A DNA stretch of 64,000 nt from Alphaproteobacteria bacterium (GTDB lineage Bacteria > Pseudomonadota > Alphaproteobacteria > DSM-16000 > Inquilinaceae): contig JANQIX010000006.1 of the NCBI GenBank assembly GCA_028281925.1, forward strand, positions 124,001 to 188,000, read 5' to 3'. Every line of letters starts with the position of its first letter. Within the stretch, counting starts at the first letter, position 1. Under the pieces are notes generated by a model. That model saw only the letters and a program-made list of their open reading frames with translations. It had not been told where the DNA came from and searched no databases. The position numbers were made by a program, and so were the translations under genes. Positions 8,740-19,885 of the stretch are shown here, piece after piece.

Positions 8740-10125
8740 ATGGAAGCCTACGCAGTCATAGCGTACCTCGTGGCCGCCATCTGTTTCATCATGGCGCTCC
8801 GGGGTCTGTCATCGCCCGAAACCTCTCGGATGGGCAACATCTACGGCATCACCGGCATGGTGATCGCCGTGATCACAACGCTGACGCTGCCGGGCGTCGT
8901 CAGCTTCTGGATGATCATTGTCGGCATGCTGGTCGGCGGCTCGATCGGCACCGTCATTGCGATGCGCATCCAGATGACGGCCTTGCCACAGCTGGTCGCC
9001 GCGTTCCACAGCCTGGTCGGTTTGGCGGCCGTGCTGGTGGCCGCGGCCGCCTACTACGCGCCGGACGCCTACGGGATCGGCGTCCGCGGCGATATCGCGA
9101 TCGGCAGTCTGATCGAGATGGCGATCGGCACAGCCATCGGTGCCATCACCTTCACCGGCTCGATCGTCGCCTTTGCCAAGCTGCAGGGTTTGGTGTCGGG
9201 CAATCCTCTGATTTTCCCGATGCAGCATCCGCTCAACGCGGCGCTTGGCATCCTGACCGTTGTCCTGGTGATCTGGCTTTGCGCCGGTCAGTCGGACGCC
9301 GCCTTCTGGCTGATCGTGGTCGTCGCGCTGGCGCTCGGCTTCCTGCTGATCCTGCCGATCGGCGGCGCCGACATGCCGGTGGTCGTCTCGATGCTCAACA
9401 GCTACTCCGGCTGGGCAGCCTGCGGCATCGGCTTCACGCTGCAGAACAATCTGCTGATCATCACCGGTGCGCTGGTCGGCTCCTCCGGCGCCATCCTCAG
9501 CTACATCATGTGTAAGGGGATGAACCGGTCGATCTTCAACGTGATCCTGGGTGGGTTCGGCGGCGAAGTTGCTGGCCCGTCGGCCGCCATGGGCGACAAG
9601 ACGGTCAAGCAGGGCAGCGCGGACGATGCGGCCTTCATCATGAAGAATGCCGGTTCCGTGATCGTCATCCCCGGCTATGGCATGGCCGTGGCGCAAGCGC
9701 AGCATGCCCTGCGTGAGATGGGGGATATCCTGAAGAAGGAAGGTGTGGACGTCCGCTACGCCATCCACCCGGTCGCGGGGCGCATGCCTGGCCACATGAA
9801 CGTGCTGCTGGCCGAAGCGAACGTGCCCTATGACGAAGTGTTCGAGCTTGACGACATCAACCGCGATTTCGCCAGCTGCGACGTGGCCTTCGTGATCGGC
9901 GCCAACGACATCACCAACCCCGCCGCCAAGACGGACCCGACCAGTTCGATCTACGGCATGCCGATCCTGGATGTTGAGAAGTCCAAGACGGTGCTGTTCA
10001 TCAAGCGGTCGATGGCCTCGGGCTATGCCGGCGTCGATAACGAACTGTTCTTCCGCGACAACACGATGATGCTGTTCGGCGACGCCAAGGCGATGTGCGA
10101 GAACATCGTCAAGTCGCTGGAGTAG
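8740..10125 (+). CDS. pntB: NAD(P) transhydrogenase subunit beta
   Basis: 461 aa. The first 270 residues carry about nine membrane helices (domain IIb). The remaining 190 form the NADP(H)-binding domain III, with the conserved IVIPGYGMAVAQAQ, HPVAGRMPGHMNVLLAEA, FVIGANDITNPAA and KRSMASGYAGVDNELF motifs. The length is right for a full PntB. It completes the transhydrogenase, which typically supplies NADPH at the cost of the proton gradient. Confidence 0.96.
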   Translation: MEAYAVIAYLVAAICFIMALRGLSSPETSRMGNIYGITGMVIAVITTLTLPGVVSFWMIIVGMLVGGSIGTVIAMRIQMTALPQLVAAFHSLVGLAAVLVAAAAYYAPDAYGIGVRGDIAIGSLIEMAIGTAIGAITFTGSIVAFAKLQGLVSGNPLIFPMQHPLNAALGILTVVLVIWLCAGQSDAAFWLIVVVALALGFLLILPIGGADMPVVVSMLNSYSGWAACGIGFTLQNNLLIITGALVGSSGAILSYIMCKGMNRSIFNVILGGFGGEVAGPSAAMGDKTVKQGSADDAAFIMKNAGSVIVIPGYGMAVAQAQHALREMGDILKKEGVDVRYAIHPVAGRMPGHMNVLLAEANVPYDEVFELDDINRDFASCDVAFVIGANDITNPAAKTDPTSSIYGMPILDVEKSKTVLFIKRSMASGYAGVDNELFFRDNTMMLFGDAKAMCENIVKSLE

Positions 10126-10174
10126 CCATGGTTCCTGCCGTGCGCAGTTCTACGGCCCTGCCCCGCTCAAACCC

Positions 10175-10681
10175 ATGAGCGGGGCAGTTCATTTCGCGCC
10201 GCCGCTCATACGGCCGGCCAGGGACGATGACGCAGACGGCTTGATCGCGCTCATCGGCAGCGCCTTCGCAGAATATCCCGGCTGCGTGCTGGATGTGGAC
10301 GGCGAGATGCCCGACCTGCGGGCAATCGCGACCGCTTACGCTGCGCTGGATGGCCGTTTCTGGGTGGCGGAAGCTGGAGGCCAGGTCGTTGGCTGCATCG
10401 GCTGCAGGCCGGCACCGGAAGACCCCGGAATGACGGAGCTGATGCGGCTCTACGTGCACGCCTCGGCCCGTCGTATGGGGCTCGGCGCGCGGCTGACCGC
10501 GTTAGTGGAGGAGGAGACGCTCAGGCGCCACAGTCGCGGCGTCCTCCTATGGTCCGACACGCGCTTCCTTGACGCCCACAGGCTGTATGAGAGGCTGGGC
10601 TATGTCAGGCAGCCGCAAACCAGGGCGCTCTACGACGCCTCAGACACGGTCGAATTCTATTTCCGCAAATCGCTTGCCTGA
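10175..10681 (+). CDS. GNAT-family N-acetyltransferase
   Basis: 168 aa. It has the acetyl-CoA-binding GNAT core: beta-4 strand MTELMRLYVH, the pyrophosphate loop RRMGLGARLTALVEE (about 92-106) and the C-terminal LYERLGYVR motif. The acceptor cannot be predicted. It lies 49 bp after pntB and is convergent with rpsU, so it may be read from the pnt promoter, but no functional link is evident. Confidence 0.85.
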   Translation: MSGAVHFAPPLIRPARDDDADGLIALIGSAFAEYPGCVLDVDGEMPDLRAIATAYAALDGRFWVAEAGGQVVGCIGCRPAPEDPGMTELMRLYVHASARRMGLGARLTALVEEETLRRHSRGVLLWSDTRFLDAHRLYERLGYVRQPQTRALYDASDTVEFYFRKSLA

Positions 10682-10710
10682 CCGCGGCCAAGGCCGCAGC
10701 AGGCGGACAC

Positions 10711-10746
10711 ACAAAATAATGCGGCCGCCGAAACCCGCACGGCCGC
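10711..10746 (-). terminator. Intrinsic terminator of rpsU
   Basis: Read on the minus strand, a perfect 7-bp GC stem (10740-10746 with 10721-10727) is followed by attattttgt, a T-rich tract. It lies 71 bp after the rpsU stop. Confidence 0.65.
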
Positions 10747-10816
10747 CACCTATCTCAGTTGTCGTCGGAGATCGTCGATTACAGCCGGCCAACCGGCAGG
10801 CCGCAGCGAGACAGGC

Positions 10817-11020
10817 CTAAAAGCCTTCCCGCTCCATCCGCTTGCGCAGCAGCTTGCGCGTCCGGCGAATTGCCTCCGCCTTCTCGCGCGCACGCCGCTC
10901 GGATGGCTTCTCGTAGTTGCGACGCAGCTTCATCTCGCGGAAGACACCTTCGCGCTGCATCTTCTTCTTCAGGGCACGCAGCGCCTGATCGACATTGTTG
11001 TCGCGGACCTGAACTTGCAC
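10817..11020 (-). CDS. rpsU: 30S ribosomal protein S21
   Basis: A 67-aa basic protein matching bS21 along its length ([20 protein letters not shown] at the start, Arg/Lys-rich tail). S21 sits near the anti-Shine-Dalgarno end of 16S rRNA and helps initiation. The start codon is GTG, fixed by an in-frame stop a few codons upstream and a GGAAG ribosome site 7 bases before. Its leader carries a terminator-like hairpin (11047-11083). It is divergent from def-COQ9, the arrangement behind the family name 'rpsU-divergently transcribed protein'. Confidence 0.96.
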   Translation of the reverse strand: MQVQVRDNNVDQALRALKKKMQREGVFREMKLRRNYEKPSERRAREKAEAIRRTRKLLRKRMEREGF

Positions 11021-11046
11021 GTCGCTTCCGGCTCCTCAGTAGATGC

Positions 11047-11083
11047 AAAAACCCATTTGGTGACCGCCTTGGCACCAAACGGG
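11047..11083 (-). promoter_or_regulatory. Terminator-like hairpin in the rpsU leader (candidate attenuator)
   Basis: On the minus strand an 11-bp stem with one mismatch (11073-11083 with 11052-11062) is followed at once by TTTTT (11051-11047), 27 bases before the rpsU GTG. No other minus-strand gene lies upstream, so the hairpin belongs to the rpsU leader itself. It has the form of an intrinsic terminator and could attenuate rpsU. Confidence 0.5.
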
Positions 11084-11181
11084 CATACAGACCTGTTCTC
11101 TAAACCAAATCTAAGATATCACGGGGTCTCGGGCGGAGCAAGCGGGCCGTCGCCGGTCAAGCCGTCGGAGGTACATCGACC

Positions 11182-11733
11182 ATGACCCTTCTGAAAATCT
11201 CCAAAATGGGGCACCCCGTGCTGCGTCAACGGGCCCGGACGGTTGCAGATCCGGCCGATCCGGCGATCCGGCGACTGGTTGAGGATATGGCTCAGACGAT
11301 GCTGGATGCCCAAGGCGTCGGCCTGGCCGCCCCGCAGATCTACCGTGATCTTCGGGTGATCGTGTTCCATGTCCCGCCGGAGCGCGGCGAGATTGGGGAT
11401 GCGAAGGCGCCTCCCGGTATCACGGCCCTGATCAACCCCGAGATCGTGCCGATCGGCGACGAGATGGTGCTTGGCCTGGAGGGCTGCCTGTCGATACCCG
11501 GCATCCGCGGCGTCGTGCCCCGGCATCGGCGCATCGGCTATCGGGGGATTGCGCCGGACGGCACTGTGCTGGAGCGCGAAGCGGAGGGCTTTCATGCGCG
11601 GGTGGTCCAGCATGAGGTCGACCATCTGGACGGCGTTCTGTTCTTCGATCGCCTGCACAGTCTGGCGGACATCGCTTTCGACGAGGAAGCCCACCATCTG
11701 CTGGAGAGGTACCAGCCGCAGGACAAAGGGTAG
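11182..11733 (+). CDS. def: Peptide deformylase
   Basis: 183 aa. It removes the formyl group from the N-terminal Met of new proteins. All three metal/active-site motifs are intact: GVGLAAPQ (about 47-54), EGCLSIPG (about 98-105) and QHEVDHLDG (about 139-147). The Cys of motif II and the two His of motif III bind the metal, and Glu is the catalytic base. The next gene starts 6 bp later, so the pair is an operon. Confidence 0.93.
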   Translation: MTLLKISKMGHPVLRQRARTVADPADPAIRRLVEDMAQTMLDAQGVGLAAPQIYRDLRVIVFHVPPERGEIGDAKAPPGITALINPEIVPIGDEMVLGLEGCLSIPGIRGVVPRHRRIGYRGIAPDGTVLEREAEGFHARVVQHEVDHLDGVLFFDRLHSLADIAFDEEAHHLLERYQPQDKG

Positions 11734-11739
11734 GTTACG

Positions 11740-12411
11740 ATGGATACCACGGCGCTCAGGGATGAACTGCTGGAGGCAGCGCTACCGAATGTCCCGTTTG
11801 ACGGATGGGGTCAGAAATCCTTGGGCTACGCGGCCGAGACGGTTGGTGTCGAGCCGATTGCCGCTGAGAGCGCCTTCCCCGGTGGCGCGCTGGATATGGT
11901 GGCCCATTTCAGCGACTGGGCCGACCGCCGGATGACCGCCGCCGTTGCTGATGGCGCCGGCAGCCAGGGCGCTGACGACCAAGCCGCCGACGATGCTTCT
12001 CGCTTCTCAGCGGTGCTTCGCGCCCGGCTGGAGATCCTGCAACCCCACAAGGACGCGGTCCGCCGGTCCCTCGCCTTGCTCGCCATGCCGACGAATGCCG
12101 CCCTGTCTACGCGACTGCTCTACCGGGCGGTCGATGCGATCTGCCATGTCGCGGGCGGCGGACAAACGGACTTCACGTTCTACATCCGCCGGGGACTGAT
12201 CGCTGGGGTGGCAGCAGGCGCGACGCTCTATTGGTTGAACGACAAGTCCGATGACAACGAAGACACGTGGTCCTTCATCGAGAGGCGCATGCGCTCGGCG
12301 CTCGCCGCGGAACGCCGTCTGGCCGGCGCCGGCAGTCTCGGCCGCGTTGCCGAGGCGCCGTTCCGGCTGCTCGCCGGCCTGCGTAGCCGGCGCCGTGCCG
12401 CTGATGCGTGA
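11740..12411 (+). CDS. COQ9-family protein (rpsU-divergently transcribed protein)
   Basis: 223 aa. The opening (MDTTALRDELLEAALPNVPFDGW) and the HFSDWADRRM, FTFYIRRGLIAGV and LYWLNDKSDDNEDTWSFIERR segments are characteristic of the bacterial COQ9 family. Eukaryotic COQ9 is a lipid-binding partner of the ubiquinone hydroxylase COQ7; the bacterial members are assumed, not shown, to have a similar role. A short Ala/Asp-rich insertion (about residues 70-85) interrupts the usual sequence. No ubi genes are nearby. Confidence 0.85.
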   Translation: MDTTALRDELLEAALPNVPFDGWGQKSLGYAAETVGVEPIAAESAFPGGALDMVAHFSDWADRRMTAAVADGAGSQGADDQAADDASRFSAVLRARLEILQPHKDAVRRSLALLAMPTNAALSTRLLYRAVDAICHVAGGGQTDFTFYIRRGLIAGVAAGATLYWLNDKSDDNEDTWSFIERRMRSALAAERRLAGAGSLGRVAEAPFRLLAGLRSRRRAADA

Positions 12412-12484
12412 GTTTGAGGCAGCCGTCCGCCCGCATTCGGCGTGACGTCTGCGCTCGGCATCACCGCTGGAACACGCTGGCCGG

Positions 12485-12976
12485 CTACTTCTTTCGGAAG
12501 GAATCCAAAGTGACGACGTTGCCGTCGTCGTCAGTCGGTTGACCCTCGCCGGTTCCCTCGTCCTCCGGCGTCGTCATCGGCGAAAGCTCTTTCTCCGCCA
12601 ACAGGTCGTCTTCGTCGTCGCCGGCCGTCTGGAACTGCAGCGCGAAATTGACCGCGGGATCGGCAAAGGTCGTGATCGCGGCGAACGGGACAACAAGCCG
12701 CTCATGCTTTCCGCCGAAGCTCAGCGTGACTCCGAACCGGTCTGCTTCGACGTCTAGGCCATAGAACTGATACTGCAGCACAATTGTCATCTCGTCCGCG
12801 TACTGCTCGTAAAGATAGCGAGGAATCTGCACACCCGCATGGCGCGTGGCGAAGGTGATGTAAAAATGATGGTCTGCCGGAAGGCCCTGCTGAGAGACCA
12901 AGGTCAACGCATCGCGCACCACGCCCCGCAGCGCGCGCTCCACCATTCGGTCATATCTGAGCGGATCATCGGCCAT
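12485..12976 (-). CDS. sspB: SspB-family ClpXP adaptor
   Basis: 163 aa of the alphaproteobacterial SspB type: a substrate-binding fold (YDRMVERALRGVVRDAL, FYITFATRHAGVQIP and the VPFAAITTFADPAVNFALQF segment), an acidic linker, and a short C-terminal tail (NVVTLDSFRKK) of the kind that docks on the ClpX zinc domain. SspB hands ssrA-tagged proteins to ClpXP. The tmRNA gene that writes the tag lies 85 bp upstream on the same strand, so tagging RNA and tag reader are side by side. Confidence 0.92.
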   Translation of the reverse strand: MADDPLRYDRMVERALRGVVRDALTLVSQQGLPADHHFYITFATRHAGVQIPRYLYEQYADEMTIVLQYQFYGLDVEADRFGVTLSFGGKHERLVVPFAAITTFADPAVNFALQFQTAGDDEDDLLAEKELSPMTTPEDEGTGEGQPTDDDGNVVTLDSFRKK

Positions 12977-13061
12977 GCTCGAAGACTAACGGCCCCTCGC
13001 CGCGATGGGAAGGGCACACATGCCCCGAACATTCAACCGAACCATGAGAGGGGAAGCGGGG

Positions 13062-13361
13062 CGTTCTGTTGCTAGGTGCCCCATCCCCCACCTGAGAGGG
13101 CTAACCCTCAGGAATTCGATTCAGGCGATGCGACTGCCATTAGGCAGCGGCACGTGCCTCAGCAAAGTTGTCGTTGGCAACTCTACTATGGCCCGATAAC
13201 GGCGGTACCATACCGGGCGAAAACCCAGCCTTTACTACGCGCGTCGATCCTGTTTCGCCCCCATAGATGCCGACCGGCAGTGGTGGAGGCGCCGGGTACT
13301 GCCCCCGGGTCCGCTACGCCTATTCCGCAAGGCGTTTATCGCCATAGTCGGTTTCCCGACA
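13062..13361 (-). ncRNA. ssrA: tmRNA, circularly permuted two-piece alphaproteobacterial form
   Basis: Read on the minus strand, the acceptor piece comes first and ends in the T-arm and an encoded CCA (13283-13281). After an 18-nt spacer (13280-13263) the coding piece starts with GGGGGCGAAACAGGATCGAC at 13262, the usual tmRNA 5' end. The reading frame from 13178 to 13140 encodes the tag ANDNFAEARAAA followed by TAA. Hairpins follow (cctgaggg...ccctctcagg). The 3'-end-encoding part preceding the 5'-end-encoding part is the permuted arrangement known in alphaproteobacteria such as Caulobacter, where the spacer is removed to give two RNAs. tmRNA rescues stalled ribosomes. Outer ends are approximate. 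Confidence 0.93.
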
Positions 13362-13367
13362 CCTCAA

Positions 13368-13396
13368 GATATAGTCCAAGACTGCACAGAGTTGAA
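13368..13396 (-). promoter_or_regulatory. Putative ssrA promoter
   Basis: Minus-strand TTCAAC (13396-13391), a 17-bp spacer and TATATC (13373-13368), just upstream of the acceptor piece and after the thyX stop. The -35 match is weak and the -10 match is good. Confidence 0.45.
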
Positions 13397-13416
13397 GGGG
13401 AAGCTCGGCCGTCCGC

Positions 13417-14382
13417 TCAGGCGTCGGCGCTGCCCCCCGCCTCCAGGGACGCCATCAGTTCCGCCCATTCCCGCTTGGCAAGGCCGCTGGTCTCCTGCGT
13501 CACCGCCTCGCCCGCTAGCATGCGCCGCACGACCGCCAGCCCAGACGCCGAGAGGTGAAGTCCGCCCATGCGGTACTCCCGGAACGCCTCATAGGTGATC
13601 GGCATCCAGCGCGCCAGAACATCGAGCATCACGTCGGCATAGGCGCGAATCTCATACTGCGCATGCCCCTCCGCGCGCAGCGACAGGAAGTGCATCAGGT
13701 TGTGCAGGTCAATCTTCCAGTACCACTGCGTATAGGTGCTGAGCGTCAGGTTGATGCGGGCGAGTTCGCGGGCCAGCCCCTGGCGTGAAGGGTCGATGAT
13801 GTCGCCCGTATCGCGTTCATTCAGCATCCGCTCATAGTGCTCATAGTTCGTTGCCGCGTCCGCGCGCAGCATGTCCAGCACCTCGCGCGCCTCCTCCCCC
13901 TGCAGCACCTCGCCACGGCCCTGCCGGTTCAGGCTCGACTGGGCGGCCAGATGCGCCGGATCAGGCACATAGAACTCCCGGTCGAGAATGCTGTAGCGCC
14001 CGGAGATCTCGTTCACGTTGGCGGTGCGGTGCCGAATCCACTGTCGGGCCACGAAGATCGGAAGTTTGATGTGGAACTTGATCTCGCACAGCTCGAAGGG
14101 CGAGGTGTGCCGGTGGCGCATCAGATAGAAGATCAGCCCGCGATCCTGGGACACCTTCTTGGTCCCACGGCCGTAAGACACGCGCGCACCCTGCACGACC
14201 GCCGCGTCGTCGCCCATGTAGTCGATGACGCGCACGAACCCATGGTCCAGAACCGGCAGCGGCCGATAGAGAAGCTCTTCCAGCGCCGGCACGGTTGCTC
14301 TGCGGGTCATGTATGTCTCGGCCGACGGATCGACAGAGTCCTCCCGGCCGCCCGCTGGTCCGGTCGTGGTGTCACTCGCCAT
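13417..14382 (-). CDS. thyX: Flavin-dependent thymidylate synthase
   Basis: 321 aa. It makes dTMP from dUMP using FAD and methylene-tetrahydrofolate, in place of ThyA. The ThyX motif RHRx7S is present as [11 protein letters not shown] (117-127) followed by GRYS. Other family segments are [26 protein letters not shown] and [16 protein letters not shown]. It is somewhat longer than average owing to a 30-residue N-terminal extension, so ATG codons nearer residue 25 are possible starts. Confidence 0.93.
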   Translation of the reverse strand: MASDTTTGPAGGREDSVDPSAETYMTRRATVPALEELLYRPLPVLDHGFVRVIDYMGDDAAVVQGARVSYGRGTKKVSQDRGLIFYLMRHRHTSPFELCEIKFHIKLPIFVARQWIRHRTANVNEISGRYSILDREFYVPDPAHLAAQSSLNRQGRGEVLQGEEAREVLDMLRADAATNYEHYERMLNERDTGDIIDPSRQGLARELARINLTLSTYTQWYWKIDLHNLMHFLSLRAEGHAQYEIRAYADVMLDVLARWMPITYEAFREYRMGGLHLSASGLAVVRRMLAGEAVTQETSGLAKREWAELMASLEAGGSADA

Positions 14383-14573
14383 GGCCCGCCACTCCGTAAT
14401 GTCTCATAGGCCGTTTGCCTGCAGAGCATGTATGGCACGGCCGCAACCCAGCGGCCACCCGACAACACTCTGGGGTCGATTTGGGTCTGCTTAGTGTCCT
14501 AAGCTTGGATTCGAACCGGGAGGACCGGCCTTGCCGCGTCCACAACAACCCGGAAACAAGCTGAGGAGTCGCT

Positions 14574-15017
14574 ATGTTCAAACATCTTCTGGTCGCCATC
14601 GACGGGTCACATCACTCCCTCAACGCGGCCGAGAGGGCCGTGGAACTGGCCCGCCGCTTCGATGCGTCATTGACATTGATCCACGTGGCCAGGCGCTTCC
14701 ACATCCCGGAGTCCGTCAAAGCCTATCTCAGGGACGAACACCTGGAAGGCGAACCGCTTTACGACATTGACGCGGCCACCCGGAAGGTCATCGACGACGT
14801 CCGCAGGGAAGCGGAAGACGCGGGCCTCCAGTCCATTCAGACCGTCTTCAAGGAAGGCCGCCCGGCGCGCACCATTGCCGACTATGCCGCCGCCCATCAG
14901 GTCGACGCCGTCGTCCTGGGCAGCCGTGGCCTCGCCGAGCCGGAGGCATTTCTGCTGGGCAGCGTGTCGCACAAGGTCGCCAACCTCGCCACCTGCACCG
15001 TCATCATCGTCCGGTGA
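14574..15017 (+). CDS. Universal stress protein (UspA family)
   Basis: 147 aa. A single Usp domain: starting strand MFKHLLVAIDGS and the ATP-binding signature G-2x-G-9x-G-S near the end (GSRGLAEPEAFLLGSVS). ATP-binding Usp proteins respond to starvation and stress. A GAGG-type ribosome site (gctgaggagtcgct) precedes the ATG. It appears monocistronic. Confidence 0.9.
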   Translation: MFKHLLVAIDGSHHSLNAAERAVELARRFDASLTLIHVARRFHIPESVKAYLRDEHLEGEPLYDIDAATRKVIDDVRREAEDAGLQSIQTVFKEGRPARTIADYAAAHQVDAVVLGSRGLAEPEAFLLGSVSHKVANLATCTVIIVR

Positions 15018-15106
15018 TCCCTCCGCGCATTGCCGTGGATGTACCAGCCCCCATATAGCCTCGAAGTGGCGGTCGGTATTCATCAGTGCAGCAGTAAGGA
15101 CGGCGG

Positions 15107-15793
15107 ATGTCCGCGATCTCGTGGGGATTCAAGGCGGCAGCAACAACGGTCTTCATGATGCTGGGCCTTTGGCTCTTGTATCGGGTCGTCGGTCTGGGAT
15201 TCGCCATCGTGATAGGCATCCTTGCCGGATTCGCCTTTTCCGTGGCTGTCGCAGTGGTGCTCCTGCGGCGCTTGATCGGCGCCGGCATCGAGCGTTTCGC
15301 CGAGATCCTCAAGGTCGACCAGGACGAACGGTACGACAGGTCCGACGAGATGGCGTCGGAAATCGCGGCTGCCCCGTCGCATGGCGGCGATGAGATGCGC
15401 GAGGTGGCCGAGCGCATTCGCCGGCTCACGAAAGCGGCCCATGGCGTTGTCGAACCGAGGTTGGCCCGCGCCGTCGAAGCGGTCGCTGCGGCTGGAGAAC
15501 GGCTGCTTGCGAAGGCCGTGAGCAGCCGCAGTGATGCGCGACGGCTGCGTCCGGCGCTCGTCCATCGCCTTCGCCATGTGGAGGCTGTCACACTCAACAT
15601 CCTGCGCATGCAGGACGCCGGCGCAACCAATCCGGACTTGGTCGCCAAGGCGACCGCAACCCTGGAACGTTTGGCAGAGGATTTCGAGCGCCAACGGCGC
15701 AACGCGGCGGCCGAGACGCTGGAGACGGAGGCCCGCCTGAAATTGCTGGAACAGGAACTGGGCGCATCGGCCGGCACACGGGCCGCCATATGA
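15107..15793 (+). CDS. Uncharacterised membrane protein with helical cytoplasmic domain
   Basis: 228 aa, not recognised. Two adjacent hydrophobic helices (about residues 8-27 and 29-53) are followed by about 170 charged, Ala/Glu/Arg-rich residues predicted by eye to be helical and partly coiled-coil (for example VAKATATLERLAEDFERQRR). The gene has normal composition and sits between usp and secA. A role in envelope or cell shape is possible, but nothing in the sequence shows it. Confidence 0.6.
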   Translation: MSAISWGFKAAATTVFMMLGLWLLYRVVGLGFAIVIGILAGFAFSVAVAVVLLRRLIGAGIERFAEILKVDQDERYDRSDEMASEIAAAPSHGGDEMREVAERIRRLTKAAHGVVEPRLARAVEAVAAAGERLLAKAVSSRSDARRLRPALVHRLRHVEAVTLNILRMQDAGATNPDLVAKATATLERLAEDFERQRRNAAAETLETEARLKLLEQELGASAGTRAAI

Positions 15794-15871
15794 GATACAA
15801 GGCGAATTGCAGCAACTTAATCTGGCATAAACGCCGTTAAGACTACCACCGCATCACGGCTGCCCCTCGCG

Positions 15872-15900
15872 TTGACACCCCGCGGGGCACCTCTTATGTG
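15872..15900 (+). promoter_or_regulatory. Putative secA promoter
   Basis: A perfect -35 TTGACA (15872-15877), a 17-bp spacer and TATGTG (15895-15900), 60 bp before the secA ATG. This is the clearest sigma-70-type promoter seen in the window. Confidence 0.6.
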
Positions 15901-15960
15901 TCAGTGCCCGCTTGACCTGATCCCTCAAGTCAATGACCCCGGGTGTCGCCGGAGGACACC

Positions 15961-18699
<2,739 letters not shown>

Positions 18700-18764
18700 A
18701 CTGAGCGGCGGCAGAATTTCTCGGCGTCGCTCTCCGGCTACTGCAACGCGACGATGCGACGACG

Positions 18765-19715
18765 CTACGCGTGGCCCTGGCGTCCCATCTCCAGGAACTT
18801 CTCGCGTCTCAATGCCGGCAGGTCGGCTGACGCGTCGATCCCGGCAAGGGCCTCGGCGATGGCCTCGCCAACGGCAGCACAGGTATCCTCGGGATAGCGA
18901 TGGGCGCCGCCGATCGGCTCGCCGATCACGCGATCCACCAGGCCCAGCTGGCTCAGGTCCTGCGCCGTCAGCTTCAGCGCCTGCGCCGCCTCCTGGCTTT
19001 GCTCGCTACTGCGCCAAAGGATCGATGCACAGCCCTCTGGCGAGATCACCGAATAGATGGCGTGCTCCAGCATCAACACCCGGTCGGCAGCGGCAATCGC
19101 CACGGCACCGCCTGAGCCGCCTTCCCCCACCACCACGGCGACAATCGGGACGCCGAGCCCCAGGCAGGTCTCGATCGATCGCGCAATCGCCTCAGCCTGA
19201 CCGCGCTCTTCAGAGGCGATGCCCGGATAGGCGCCGGCGGTATCCACCAGCGTGACGACCGGAAGACCAAACCGCTCCGCCATCCGCATCAGCCGCATAG
19301 CCTTGCGGTACCCCTCGGGCTTCGCCATGCCGAAATTGTGCCGGACGCGGTCTTCGGTTTCGGCGCCCTTCTCGTGCCCGATCAGCATCACGGCACGTCC
19401 GCGGAACCGGCCGGGTCCGCCCAGGATCGCCGCATCCTCTGCAAACAGCCGGTCACCAGCCAAAGGCACGAAGTCCTCGATCAGTGCCGCGACGTAATCC
19501 GTGAAATGCGGCCGTCCGGGATGCCGCGCTACCAGGACCTTCTGGGCTGGAGACAGCTTCTCGTAGGTTGTCCGTAGCAGCTTGTCGACCTTCGTCTGAA
19601 GCCGCGCCACCTCTTCGGCAATGTTGATATCGCCGCCGTCGGAAAGGTGCCGAAGCTCTTTGATCTTTCCTTCTAGCTCGGCGATGGGCCGTTCGAATTC
19701 GAGAAACGTCTGCAT
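18765..19715 (-). CDS. accA: Acetyl-CoA carboxylase carboxyltransferase subunit alpha
   Basis: 316 aa. It works with AccD to move the carboxyl group from biotin to acetyl-CoA, the first step of fatty-acid synthesis. The family start [18 protein letters not shown] selects ATG 19715 over an in-frame codon 51 bp upstream. Other motifs: [46 protein letters not shown] and VGEGGSGGA. It is convergent with secA. Confidence 0.96.
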   Translation of the reverse strand: MQTFLEFERPIAELEGKIKELRHLSDGGDINIAEEVARLQTKVDKLLRTTYEKLSPAQKVLVARHPGRPHFTDYVAALIEDFVPLAGDRLFAEDAAILGGPGRFRGRAVMLIGHEKGAETEDRVRHNFGMAKPEGYRKAMRLMRMAERFGLPVVTLVDTAGAYPGIASEERGQAEAIARSIETCLGLGVPIVAVVVGEGGSGGAVAIAAADRVLMLEHAIYSVISPEGCASILWRSSEQSQEAAQALKLTAQDLSQLGLVDRVIGEPIGGAHRYPEDTCAAVGEAIAEALAGIDASADLPALRREKFLEMGRQGHA

Positions 19716-19766
19716 TGGGATGGGTCCAAAGGTTGATCCGTCGACGGCCCGGGGAGCGGCCTGCAT

Positions 19767-19796
19767 CAGCCGGACCCAAAGTCACGGGTCCGGCTG
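19767..19796 (-). terminator. Perfect hairpin between the malyl-CoA lyase gene and accA
   Basis: A perfect 11-bp inverted repeat (19767-19777 with 19786-19796) and an 8-base loop. It lies about 90 bp after the lyase stop and 50 bp before the accA start on the minus strand. No T-run follows, so it could be a Rho-aided stop or a leader structure. Confidence 0.45.
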
Positions 19797-19885
19797 GCGG
19801 GGGCATCAGGTTCGATGCGCGCGCTACCGCGACGCGCCGGCTGCAGCAGACGTCGCGGCTCTTGGGGACGGTGGCGGCGCTGTGC

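Noticed and set aside
13076-13558. 160-codon frame on the plus strand across the tmRNA gene
   Set aside because: The region is explained by the minus-strand tmRNA and by thyX; no domain in the product.
14500-14530. ggattcgaacc resembling a tRNA T-arm complement
   Set aside because: No matching acceptor, anticodon or D-arm could be folded around it; chance match.
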